Shown in pieces: positions 1 through 12,562 of a stretch of DNA of 64,000 nt (within the stretch, counting starts at the first letter, position 1; each line of letters begins with the position of its first letter). The stretch comes from Anoplopoma fimbria (lineage: Eukaryota > Chordata > Actinopteri > Perciformes > Anoplopomatidae). The stretch spans positions 20,877,207 through 20,941,206 of the forward strand of contig NC_072465.1 of assembly GCF_027596085.1 (NCBI RefSeq), given 5' to 3'. Position numbers and translations under genes: made by a program. The notes beneath the pieces were generated by a model, which worked only from the letters and a program-made list of their open reading frames with translations, was not told the origin of the DNA and searched no databases.

Positions 1-3000
1 GGTCTCTGCGTGGGTCTTTTCAACCAGCACTTCCACCTGTTAGTGTTTTACTCGGGGCCCAAGGACCTCAATGACTGTATAAACCTTCCAAGTTTGCTCA
101 TCAAGCTCATCGGACCGACTCCCGTATCCCAAACCAGGCTTCCAACTTCCTTTCGCAGGAACAATCTTGAGTCCACGGTGCGGTTTAGCTGAGTGAAAAC
201 GGTGTACAGTTGAACCGGTTTGATTTATGACTCATGAGCGACAACATTTTTATTCAGTGTGCTTCACCGCTGGATCGCACTTAAGTGTTTGCAAAATGTG
301 GTTTTAGTGGGGAACGAGATCTTTAAAGCCTGAATTCATGGGGTCACTTTGTTGCCCAGTGCTCCACATGCGAGAACCACAACAAAGAATCCGGCATCTT
401 CTGTTTGAATAATAATAAAAAGTGATGAAATGACTTTTTAAACAAACTGCATGTGTCACATATCTACTGTTAAGCACTGCACGCTGGGAAAGTCTGAGAT
501 TTAAATGAACCCGGATTGCAACAAAACGTTTACTACCCAATGACAGGAAGAGGAAATATATTATCTCTGCGTCCTATTATCAGGTTCCCTTGTGTTGAAG
601 TCCAAACCGCTGCAAACAGCATCATCAGTCTTCTCAAACAGATAGGATTTGTCATGTTCCGTGTTTCGTGAGACATCTGAGCTTTCTGGCCCATTGTCTC
701 TGTTTCCAATTCAGCACATTGTGTTCTCCTGTCTGTTACTTCAGACAGTGTGGCAACCTGAAGCAAAGAGATGAGTGAGCGAACAGTTAAAGGGGGGAAG
801 AAGAAAAAAAAAAAAAAGAAAGCAGTGAGAGAAGGGGAGTAGAAAGGGATTAACTGTCAGGGAGAATGTGAGGCTAATTGAAGCCAGTTTTGCACAGCTG
901 TTTCTTGTTGCCGTGCGGCACTGCACAGAGCGGCCGGGAGGATAGGATCCAGATGTGATCTTGCGCCGAGGATCACCCGCCAATAACAAATCCTCCGAAA
1001 TACCAGCCATACAGGAGACCACGGCTATTAGAGTGTCCAGTGCTCGCCCACCTCCTGACAAAACATCACTCCTCCGCCTCTGAAAGATAAACCCAGCTCT
1101 GCGCTTTTCACTCGTGATTGCAGGTCTCAGCTCGGCTCCCTAGCGGCGTTAAAACACTGTCATTCTGTTATACCGCCAGTCACCGCCATGGCCTCTGTAT
1201 TCAGGTGTCAGTTGGAAGCGTAAACATCGCTTCGACACATTTGACTATTCCAAAAAGACGTCTCGCACCGTTTGAGAGCGGTTTTGCATATTTGTCGTAT
1301 GGCTTTTTGAAAAAAAAGCCTCTTTTGTGTGTTCTGCTGTGTTTCATTTAAATCATCAAGGAGAGAGAGAAAAAAGCATGTATCCTTTATCGGGAAGGCG
1401 GCACGCAGGTCCCAGGATTGTGTGCAGGCATTTATTCGGTCTTCTACTCTTAAGTGGGGGGACAACAAAAGGGGCCGGTCACTTCAGAGTGAATCAGAAA
1501 AAAAAGAAAAGCTAGTGAAAGGAACTTATCACCACATTAAGCTTTTTTTAATGCCCCCTGTCTCTCTGTTCCCACTCCTCATGCCTTTAACACCCCCCCC
1601 CCTCCATCATTTCCCACTTTACTCAGACAAAGAGCAGTTAGCATTGGTTCCCCCTTTTCTCCACGCCTTCCGTTTCTCCTGCGCTTCTTTCTCACCTCCT
1701 GTTTCTGTCTGACGTTCAGCCTCCCTCCACCCATCCCTCTTTGTTCCCCATCTCTCTCTGTCCTCATCCCTTTCCCCCCCCCCCCCGTCTCCATTATTCA
1801 TCCGTCCTCCTAGCCCTCTCTCCATCCCTGCTCAACCTCGTCTGGGCCGCCACGCAGAGAGTCCAACTTGCAGCTGGCCTGTCATCGCGCAGAGGAAAGC
1901 TGACATCCAGCTGCGTATGAGCTCTTATTGAGGAGTCTGTGTTCATGGTTTAACAAGATTTAGTCAATATCACACTTATTTATACATTATAAAAACCCTT
2001 CTGCTGTTTTTTTCCCCCTCTTTCCGTTTGTCATTTCCCACTATTTATAGAATGTTTTATAAGATGTATTAAAAAAGTTTACACTTGAATTATAATCCCG
2101 TTAACAACAATAAACTATTTATTATTTTGTTAATAAATAACAATTCAGTAAATTTATATCTATATTTATTCCAAGCCTTGTGTTGCTTCGCAGACAAAAT
2201 AATGAGTCCCAGTCACTTCCACACAAACAGCTTATTGCTTAAACACTGCTATCAGATCGGTACTCGGTATTTGTCATTACCCAGAGCTCAGGTATCACTA
2301 TCGGGACTAAATAAAGTCGGATCGGGGCATAAATATCATTCCCCTATTCTTTTGCCAGCAATGTTTTTCAAATTATTAGCCGAAACACATGTTATGTTTA
2401 TGTAAAGCACATGCAACAATCAGAAAAGTCTGACCCAGATTATAACGACTGCTCCACATCCTGACAGATAACGATGAAGATGTGGCCTTGGCCTAGTCTC
2501 ACTCTATCAGACACACAAACACACCCTCACAGAGACTGGGACAGAGGATCGTAGCCTAAGACAATGTGAGTCCCGAGCTCTCCAGAGTCAGTTTGATGAT
2601 TTTTATTACTCATGTCAAGTTCACCTCATCTGTCCCCTCTCTGATTTCACTCCTGCTGGGCCTCGTGCTGTCACAGAACGGGACGTGCTCTCTTGCTACG
2701 GACATAAACTCGTGTTGCACTCTGTCTGCTCTTGCTCCGAGGGTGGAATGTGTTCCGTGTGCAGTTGTTTATGTGTCTTGTCCTCAGCTGGTGTCTCTGC
2801 TTGTTGTCTTTGCCGATTTGTTCTTTCACAGTACTGTAGCGATATGTCATGGTGGGTCTGCAAAGCAACAACAAAAGCAGGTGCTGCAGCAGTTTCCTGT
2901 TGTTCTGGTTGGAGATGTTTTGTACAATTCGGTTTTTGCAAAACCAGGCAGAGACAACTCTGAAGACAAGACGAGGATAAGTTTGATTTGTTATGTCTTG

Positions 3001-3143
3001 AAATTAAAAAAAAAAACCAGACAAATAAAACTGTAAATACACCCCGTCTCCCTTACACACAGATTGAGGATTGTATTGCAACATTGACAAGCCCAAACAA
3101 CCCCGAGGCTTCACCTTGGGAAATGCCAACACATGCCTCTGAA
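1..3143. other. No gene recognised (5' flank or intron)
   Basis: Unique sequence with A/T runs, C runs (about 1590 and 1774) and a pyrimidine-rich stretch at 1,560-1,830. No open frame here shows a recognisable domain. Confidence 0.6.
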
Positions 3144-3151
3144 TGTGTGTG

Positions 3152-3241
<90 letters not shown>
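3144..3241 (+). repeat. (TG)n microsatellite, about 98 bp
   Basis: Nearly perfect TG with one interruption near 3152. Confidence 0.95.
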
Positions 3242-3242
<1 letters not shown>

Positions 3243-3894
3243 AGCAAAGCCAGCCGTTATCTTCCTTCAGCTTTAATTGAGCCCTTCAGAAAACCTCAAA
3301 AAGTATTACACGCACACATAAACACACACAGTGAGTAAAGCCTGGAGGCTCTATCTCTGCCGGGCCAGGTGTTCCCGGCTCCGCTGCCAGATGAACCACC
3401 TGCAGCTCACAGGTGTGGCTATCGCCGGGGAAGAGAACAACACAGCTGCTCCTACAGCCTCAGGGAGAGAAAAAAAGAGATTTGGGAAGGTTTATATAGA
3501 ATCAACTGCTGGTAGCAGGAAGATTCACACACACATACACACACACACACACCAGACAAAAATACAAAGTTTAAAGTTACATTATATCGTGTTGTCATCG
3601 CCTGCCTTTCATTAAAGTCGACTTTCCCTTTTTTAGCCTGCTGCTGATGTGCTTTTAAATGCAACCAGCTCAGTGTGACGGCTTTGACAAGAGCGGGATT
3701 TGTTGTGAACCTTGACTCAGCATGTTATTATAAAATAATTGAAATTAGAAAGACATCCTGCTATAGTGTTCTGTAGTTTGTTTGTGGGTCGACTCTTTTA
3801 AAGTCAACTTTTTGTCCATAAGAGCACGACACATACAGTCAAGCTGCTAAAATTGAGCAGTTCTCTGGTTATGAAAAGTGAAGCCAATGCGGAT

Positions 3895-4440
3895 GTGCTT
3901 TAAACTTGCATTCTTTCAAATAGCCATCGGGGGCAAAATAATTCTAAATGTATAGAAGTCTATGAGAGAATTATTATATTTCTCACTGGATTTTTTAACT
4001 CAGTAAACATTGAAAACCAGAGTTTATGGTCTCACTTTCTAGTTTCAATTCTTTTTCAGGACAGTATAATGTTCATTTAGAAAATGATGATCCCATTTAG
4101 AACAAGATATGCTCTAGGGCGGGGCTACCTTGTGATTGACAGGTCGGTATCATGGCGTTGTCCGGTTTGGGATTTGTCTGTGTTTTCGACATAGAACTTT
4201 AACCCTTTCACAGTGTGATTTCAGTTCATGAAAGTCATTTTTTTGTCACCTAAAAATTACTTATTCTACTTAGATCCACCCTAAATCGGCTAAAATGCCG
4301 AACTCGATAGGATTCCAAACCGTAGTCAACGATCCAATGGGTGACGTCACTGTGACGACTTCCACTTCTTATGCACAGTCAATGGTTTGTTTTCATAAGG
4401 TGTCACCCTCTACCAACACTTGAGTAGCCTATAAATTATG
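3895..4440. repeat. Dispersed teleost repeat (non-autonomous, class unassigned)
   Basis: It contains GAAGTCTATGAGAGAATTAT, AGTTTATGGTCTCA, GATGATCCCATTTAGAACAA, GGGCGGGGCTACCTTGTGAT and CCAATGGGTGACGTCACTGT followed by CAGTCAATGG. These blocks occur together in interspersed elements I know from perch-like fish. Boundaries are approximate. Confidence 0.55.
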
Positions 4441-7400
4441 TAATTAAAATGTCAGTTTTGGACTTTGGTTAATTCCCTATAAAAAATGGTGGCAAGGTCA
4501 CAAATATTTTACTGGCCAGCTGTGAACAATACACATAGGCCTACTGTCACTAAATTAAAGCCTGTTGTACTGAGAGGAATGTCCAGTGCGTAGTTACTCA
4601 CTGTATGTGTGTGGGCCTGTCCACATCATAGTGAGCACATTCTCATTTAACACACAACTTCTCCCAAACACAGAGTTGTTTATGAGCACTATTCATTTTT
4701 ATGTGCCAACAATTGGGCGAGGCTGGCAAGTTCTGATCCGCCGTATCATTTTCCAATTAGTGAAAATTGAAGCATTTAAGGGTTTAAACGGCGAGTGCCA
4801 TAGATGGATATCCCTGACGGCGTATCTGGTACATAAGTTAAACAAGAGAGCGGCTGGAGAGACTTTGAAAAGTGCGTTGGTTGTTGAATATCGTTTAAGA
4901 GGAGTTATTGGTGAGAAGGGTTTGGGCGTCTGGCTACGCTCTTGGCTTCCCTCTGTGGAAACTTTAGGAAGATGCAGCCAAGTGAGCATGAGACCCACCG
5001 CTCATAAATTTTAAGCACACATGCAGCCACTAGCTCATTCTCTCTCTCTCTCTCATACCAACACACAAACGCTCACTTTCCCTCTCGCTCACAAACACAC
5101 ACTCATACATGCATCTCTCTCTCTCCCTCTCTCTCCTTCGTACCCACACTGCTTATATTTACTCGTCTCTATTTGTCCCTGCCTTGGGTTCACACACACA
5201 CACACAGACACACACTCGCTGTACCCTGAGAGCAGCCGTGTGTCTCCCCTCTGTGCGCTGAGTGTAACAGGAGATCTGAGGGTTTTTCCGTGGGTGAGTA
5301 GGCGGGTCAGACCTTACTTAAACTAATGGCTCCCAGCAGTGTTGAATAGCCAGACACACTGGAGCCGAGGCCTGAGGTTTTGGAATGCCACCGCCAGCTC
5401 AATGCCTGCCTTTCATCGGCACAGAGCGAAGGAGAGAAAGAGAGGGAGAAAATAAGGGAGCCGAAAGGGGGAGGAGGACGAGGAGGAGGAGGAGGAGGAG
5501 GAGAGAAGGGAAAATACGGGACCCATTTGTTTTGGGTGATATGAGGATGCCTGAAAAGGAGGGCACAATAGTCATGGACTGGATGGACAGAGGGAGGGGG
5601 GGCAAGGGCGGGTCAGTGGACTGTGGGGGGGGGGGGCGTGTTTGGGCTGGTGGGATGTCGGGAGGGGGTAAAGTACCAGTCAGTGGTTGTTTTGTGTCTG
5701 AGCACCGTGGGGACCCCCCTCTGACCAGCCACACATTTATATTAATGTCCTTAGAATGAGTTGTGGATAAGTCTTGAAGAAATCAATACAGTTTTGAACT
5801 GAGGTCATGTCCGACCTTATGCAGATGATTTAATTGTTTTTCTTGCTTTTTGGCCCTCCTTCTTAACTACGTTAGCATTGCCGCAAAAGGAGAATCATGG
5901 CTGGTTTACTATCATCTGTCACCTAAATAACAATGCTTTACTACTAGTACTCTTGTTTTGATGAGCCTGTTTTTTTCTTGTTGGTTTTTGTACAGTTTGC
6001 GGCATTGACGTGCCAAGAAATGTAGCATGGCAACAGCATAAATATTGAAAAGAGGGGTTTAGCAAATGTTTTAACCCAAAAACTCACACACTACGTGAGA
6101 CATCGGTAGTGCATAAGCATCGATTTGTTCAACATCATCACCAAAACTGTCTAGAACAGGCTGTCCGAACATCAACTAATGTCAGAAATGGAAGCGTAAC
6201 ACTGATACGAAACACCGCTCTGGTGTGTTTTCGGCGTAATTGTTTATAGACACTTAAGTCAAAAAAAAACGCTAGCGGTTTGGATTGCCCTTCAGAAGCA
6301 AACTTCCAGCTGTCTCCATCCACGTCTGTGTTTATTTTAACAAATTTAATGCACTGTCATAGATGCATCTTGTCATATTTTTCAACACGGAACCCATGAT
6401 TGGCTACTTTTAACCATAAGTGACAACAGAAATTGGACCAAAATTAGAAGCTTTGCCCTGAAAACTAAGCCTATGTCGCCAGGCATGTTTGTGAGGTCGG
6501 TTTATCCATTCAGCCACACTGCTTACCAGAACCATTTTGTGGTTTGCCAACTGCTATTAAAAAGGTGGAGTTTTAGACCTCCAGTAGCTCGATGGAGCTT
6601 TTTGTTTTTATCTTTTTGCATGACTTGTATACACACAGTTCTACCAATGGTGTCTCAGTATTCCACTGGTCAAAGTATCAGTAACACGCCAATATATGTA
6701 TATGTATATATATAAGACTGGATATGATTAGACTTCAAGCTAGTAAACATGTATGTTAACAATTCTGGATTTAAAATATATATTTTTTTTCATAAAGAAG
6801 GTTTGTTAATAGTGCACACAATACATTTTTGGTGAGTAACACTGAACGTAAACACAACTTTTGTTTGTTTACAAGCAAACTCCACAGGGTCGTTTTGAAT
6901 AAAAGTTGAAGAAGAAAAATTGATTTCAATGTTATTTTTCCTTCGGTATTTGAGAAGAAAAAGGAGTAGGAGCAAAAGCATGTGTGTGGGTGGGTCATGT
7001 TCTAGGAATTATTTATCTGACCCTGCAGACAGAGAGAAAATAGCCCTCCCTTTAACCCTCATCACTACCGAGAAGCATCTTATTTGACCACTTTAATGTT
7101 TTTTTTGGGGGGGGGTTTACAGTTAATGGGCCTCCAGACAGACATGGACATGGAATATGACGTGTCCCTATTAGATAAATATCCTGTAAAAGATGTAATG
7201 GAAAATGTCGCCAATTGTGATCAGACAGGGAAATCTATGGCTGCATCAGATTAGAGAACATCAGGGAGTCTGAACAGTGATGCAGGGAAAGAGGGGAGGG
7301 AGAGGGAGGGGAGCCATGCTGGTAAGATGGTTAGAGAGATGGTGGGGAAAGGGGGAGAGGGCGGCAATGATGCGCCTTGGTGGGAAAAACAGCAGCAAAG

Positions 7401-10400
7401 TGGATAATTAACCAAAACGAGAACCTCCTAGAGAAAGAGAGAGGGAGAGAGGCTGACAATTTTATAAGTAACTAATGTTGTTGTCGGCTTTCCAGGCATT
7501 GGAAGCGATATTTATTACTGTGCACTCGCCATTGTTGACTCCAGTCTGCATTCATTGGCAGCCATTTAGCCTATTGAGCAATCAGATTGGTCGTTAAACC
7601 TAGCAAACCTGGTTTAATCCATTTGGTGGTGTTTCTTTTTTTTTTTCTTCATTCATACATGTGGCAACCGTCTGTCCATCATTTGTCTTTGTGGTGTTTT
7701 CAACTTTATCATAAAACATAAGTCATCCTGAGGCAATACAAAGCCAGTCTGTCTTTATGTCTGCTAGTTCTCTGAGTTTGGTGGATCCTCTAGAGATCTA
7801 TGGCCAGTGGAATCCAGGTCGGCGGGAGTTGGACCAGAATTAGCTGTTCTGGCTCCCTTTCAACACCTTAAGACCATAGAGAAGCTTGTAACTGATAAGG
7901 CTGCATTCACGAAATGTCAGTAAAATTGACTCAACTCAGTGAAGTGGAAAAGCTTCTGGGAAAAGAATACAAAGCAGCAGCACTGGTTTTTTTATTTTTA
8001 CTCATGAAAATCTCCGTCATCATTCCACACTGAAACTCTCCCAGTGAACTCCCATCATCCACACTAACCTTTCAAACCACTCAGTGAATGCTGAGAGAAA
8101 AATACTCTCACTATATGTGAGTTGTATTTCCTTATGTAAATCAGTGTCTTTCTATGATTCCAGTTGTGTGGAAGGCAGTGTTTCTGTTTTGTTCAAACAC
8201 CTAGCGACCCTGAAGTGGCCTGTTGCCAAGGAGACCTTGTTTCATCAAAGGGTATCTCACACTTCCTGATTTTCATTTTTGACAATAGCTACACTAGAAG
8301 ACTGTTGGTGGAAATGTCAAGCATGGATGGGTGATGACCATACAGGACAAGGATAATCGTCCGTGGCCATAAACTCAGGGTTCGTTTAAACTGGACCAGA
8401 TGGCAGTTTAAAAAAAAACGGCAGCTCTGCAGTTATCTGGGAATGTATGATGTCACCCAATTAATATTTGCTTGCAAAAAAAGTATGCTAAAAACCTTGC
8501 AACGTGTACATGTAACTTTTATTGTGATAGTTTGCTGCTTCCCTTGGCTCTTGTGATTCATTTTGCATTTAAATCCTTTAAATTTCTTGGTCATTTATCC
8601 TCTTTACCTGTTGCAACACGCCCACATCAGTAGAGCCCCTTGTTGTTGTTTTGCTGTGTCGCTATTGTTGGTGTGAAAGCCCCAACCATCCAGGGTTAAT
8701 GACAAAACCCCTTTTGCAGATGTATCTCTGATTCCCAGCACATGCAACACTTAAGTATGTCATTCATGCAGCCATGGGCAGGGTCCATTGTCATGATAAT
8801 GACACCTCAACACAGACACAACAGAGATTTAACTAGAGGCACATGTGCATCTAGGGATTCAGGAGTGTGAAGACAGTGGTAAAGGTGAATGGATGGAGTT
8901 GTCAATAACATTTTGTTTTCTTGGTGCATGATATATCACTACACTGAGGCCCCTATACTTTTTTACTTTAAAAAAAAAAACATTGAATAACATTGAGCAG
9001 TGTTTACATTTTACACAAATAATTGAAAAATCAATATAAATGCATTTGCATGGGGACATCCACACACAGTACACTGGACCTAGAAACAAAGAAAACTCAT
9101 GCTCCGACTTTGGTGATTGCTATCTCGTTTACTCAATCAACAAGCCTTAAAATCTCATATTCCTTCTTGTCCTCCTCTCGGTTTTTTTCTGTCCCCTCGA
9201 AAAAATGCTGTTTACTTTTTCTAAAAGTGGAAGTTTGGCGAGGGAGTGTGTGAACAGAAACAGATGCTGCAGACTCTCTCTTGCTCTGTCGCTCACTCTC
9301 TCTCTCTCGCTCTCTTTATCTCACTCACACACACACACAATGGCAAACAGCTGCCTGAGGCTTTAGGAGTTACATTTAAAAGGATTGCATACAGTATGCA
9401 TATATTGTATTGTATGCATAATAATGATTAGTCTCTTCGTTTGTGCTGAGACAGACTCTTGAAGATGTGAAAGTGGCCACGGATACCTTTCGGATGATTA
9501 CTTTTGCGGAAAGAAAATAGGGTTGCTTTGAACAATTAAAACTCAACCTAATTCAAGCTAATTTCTTAAGACCTCCCCATTTTTCTCTCGTACAGTATAT
9601 CGTCCAAGGCGATTTGTTTTCTGGTACGAAACTTTTACTTCTTCTATTCTGTTTACCGGAGCCATGCACAGCCGATACGGCCAACTTGTGACCAGACTCC
9701 GCTGCAGCCTAGTTTGTTAATTTAAAACCAGTTGATGGAAACGTGCCTAATTTGCATTTCTTTTTTTTTTTTTTTTTTTTGCAACATTTGAAAGTTAAAA
9801 TTCTCCCGACGATTGAATGGAAACTCGGCTAATGGCAACCATCTGCTCGCATTTCCTTCAAGTGTAAGCAGAGATCCAGAACACTGCCCTGCGTTAAACC
9901 AGTGCACAGGGCTGAGTTGCTGGAGGCCGGTAGCCTCAGGTAGCATCAGTGACACATGTGAAACACGATCCAGGAAGTTCAGCAGAAGTAACAGATAAAT
10001 GCGTTTAAAGGCTTAGCAGACGCCTGCTAAGCCTTTAAACACGTTTTGACAGCATTAAGGCAAAACAATAGATCGAGAATAGTTGATTGTCAGGAGTTGA
10101 ACACTATTTGTTAGTTGCAGCTTTATTGTTTTGATTTGTTTTGTTTTAAAAAATAAGATAATTTGAAACTCGCACATGTGACAGCTGGAGGTGCAAGAAT
10201 TGATGAAATTGCGTCATTAAGGGAAGTCGTTGAATGAGTTTTGTGGTCCATCAAAATGATATTGCTCCTCTTCTAAATCCATTGAATAATACATTATATT
10301 GACACTGCAGAAACCTTGTACTTGCTGTGTGTTCCATATATCTTTGTCTAGACAGGATAAAGGTAAAATCAGACCGGATTTAACTTAGCTTCCAGCCTAC

Positions 10401-11262
10401 GATGGAGAAAACGGAAAAGGATTCCGGTGAGCGTGCTCACTGATCTGCCACCTGCCTGTGCTTACACCTGGGTTTTAATCTAAATCTGCTAGCAGCCTTT
10501 TGTCCATCAGCAGTGTCAGTTGCAGCTCATGTGCTACAATAGCATGTGGGTTACAGTACGACCGAGGCCTTCCTCATTTCTCCATCTTTCCTCCCTCCCT
10601 CTCTCCCTCCCTCCCTCTAAGCCACCTGGCCCTGCCTCTGAGCCTGCTGGCTGACCAGATGCACCCTGAATGAAGCAGGCCTACAAGGAGAGAGGAGGGG
10701 AACTAGAGGTTATTATGGGTGATTATTCAGTCTATATCTTGTTTTCAACCCATAGAAATACAGCATCCCGCAATAAGCCATTTCCTGTGTGCTCACAAAC
10801 CATAAGATATCACATTATTGTGGATTTTAACCTGTGTTCCTTAAAGCCAGAACCAAAAAAAAGGATTACACCTACCTGTTAATACTTTAATAAATTGTGC
10901 AAGAGGTCAAAGATTAGCGGCAGCACCTTGTCCCTAATGAACTGTTTGTATTCATCCGACACCCTCCGCTTGTTTGTTTTACACACTCAAGTGCCTGTGG
11001 ATTCTCGCACGTTGATCGTCTTCTCTCAATTGTTGGCCGTCTAATTAAAAGCAGATTAATGCTTTATTTACCCCAGGCGCCGAATGAACTGAGCAGCAAC
11101 CTCTTTGCTTTCTGGAAGTAAAGCGGCGGAGTGGATAAAGCTTGCAGGCCGCTCCCGATCTCAGCCAGGAGCCCCATTGTCTTAACCTGCATTGTGTCTA
11201 CGGGAGCACTTGAGCGCCAGGCAAGGCATAAATCAGACGGCGATTTAAGTTTAACTCAGTGA
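4441..11262. other. No gene recognised
   Basis: Mostly unique, AT-moderate sequence. It has CT/CA-rich DNA at 5,040-5,215, a (GGA)n tract near 5,475-5,505, a T run at 9,762-9,780 and the hairpin at 10,003-10,040. The block at 10,930-11,260 is free of simple repeats and contains CTAATTAAAAGCAGATTAATG. It could be a conserved regulatory element, but I cannot test conservation. Confidence 0.55.
9997..10046. other. Perfect 17-bp hairpin, extendable to about 23 bp, with 4-nt loop
   Basis: Arms GTTTAAAGGCTTAGCAG (10003-10019) and CTGCTAAGCCTTTAAAC (10024-10040) with loop ACGC. Past one C/A mismatch, five more base pairs (one G-U) form. It lies in otherwise unique sequence, with no repeat family recognised. 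Confidence 0.8.
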
Positions 11263-11362
11263 AGACGGAGCGCAGGGGGAAGAGAGAGTAGAAGAGGAGG
11301 AGAAGAATTACTCATTCATGCTCCTCAAGTGTCGTCGCCGCCGTCCCCCCCCCCCCCCAATG

Positions 11363-11397
<35 letters not shown>
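11363..11397 (+). repeat. (GGCT)n tetranucleotide repeat
   Basis: About eight GGCT units directly after a C run (11345-11358). Confidence 0.9.
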
Positions 11398-11477
11398 GAG
11401 GCAGTGCTGAGTGCCGCATTAAGGAGCTCAGACAAAAGAGGCCATCAATGAAAGAGCCTGGTAGGGGGGGTAGTTAG

Positions 11478-11486
11478 TATAAAAAC
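11478..11486 (+). promoter_or_regulatory. TATA-like motif, possible upstream promoter (weak)
   Basis: TATAAAAAC in a GC- and GA-rich block, about 650 bp before a possible donor (AAA|GTAAGA at 12126). If cbfa2t2 has a first exon in this window, this block is the most plausible site. No coding support exists. Confidence 0.2.
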
Positions 11487-11578
11487 AATTTAAAGGGAGA
11501 TCCTCTCTCTCTCTCTCCTCTTGAAGGGGTAGTGGGGAGGTTGATAGGGAGGAGTGGGGTTGCAGAGGACCCCCCCCC

Positions 11579-11619
<41 letters not shown>

Positions 11620-11964
11620 TGCAGGCGCACACACACTTTTTGTCTCTCTTGGCACGGCCTCTTGTTTAGCCTTTAGGTGCCAAAGCAATTAGTTATGTTA
11701 ATTGCAGGGGCCATTGCCGGTGAATGCAGGTTGAATAGAGCCTGTCAGCAGAGGATGATTGGCCAGAATCCACAGGGGGGAGGGAGGGAGGGAGGAGGGG
11801 GAGGGGAGGTTGTGACGTAGCCGGTGCAGCCGTCCCATGAAAGCAGAGCAGAGGAGAGGACTAGTGTGTGGGAAAACGGGGGAGGAGCTAGAGCAGGGGG
11901 AGAGAGAGAGAGAGGGAGGGAGGCTTAGAGCTTGAGAGAGAGAGCGCAGGAGCGGACGCAAATC

Positions 11965-11969
<5 letters not shown>

Positions 11970-12012
<43 letters not shown>

Positions 12013-12125
12013 TTTGAAGAAAACAAACACAGCAGCGGAGGCAGATTGAGGGGGAAAAAAGGAGAGAGTGAGATAGAGAGAGCTTCACGTGAGGGGAAGA
12101 GCAACAACAAAGACACAGACAGAAA

Positions 12126-12168
<43 letters not shown>
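11970..12168 (+). repeat. Two (GA)n tracts with GA-rich spacer
   Basis: Perfect GA at 11970-12012 and 12129-12168. Further GA-rich sequence starts at 11899. They flank the weak candidate first-exon donor at 12126. Confidence 0.9.
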
Positions 12169-12171
<3 letters not shown>

Positions 12172-12353
12172 TGGCTGGTCCACTCGGTTATCTGTCTCCA
12201 TCTGGGTGCCATCTGTGTCTCTGGCTCTGGCCTTCTCCACACTGGAGCTCACATATGTGGGAATGCAAACACATGCCTGACATATGAAGGCGTGGAGTCA
12301 CAGAAAGGGACAAAAAGGATAAGAAAGACAAACACACACCCCCCCTCCACGCC

Positions 12354-12385
12354 ACGGCACGGCACGGCACGGCACAGCACGGCAG
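12354..12385 (+). repeat. (GGCAC)n pentanucleotide repeat
   Basis: About six units with one imperfect copy. Confidence 0.85.
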
Positions 12386-12500
12386 CTGACTCTCTCCAAG
12401 GACTGAGGAGTGGACTCTACTAGAGTGGAGGTAGGACAGAGGAGCAGGGATCTCAACGTGTGTGTGTGTCTGGGTGTCATTTTTTCATTTCTTTTCTATT

Positions 12501-12515
12501 TGTGAGTGTGTGTGT

Positions 12516-12561
<46 letters not shown>
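12501..12561 (+). repeat. (TG)n microsatellite
   Basis: About 60 bp of TG with AG interruptions at the left. Confidence 0.9.

Positions 12562-12562
<1 letters not shown>

Noticed and set aside
4586..5014. 142-codon plus-strand frame
   Set aside because: No recognisable domain and no splice or promoter evidence; it may cover conserved non-coding DNA, which I could not test.
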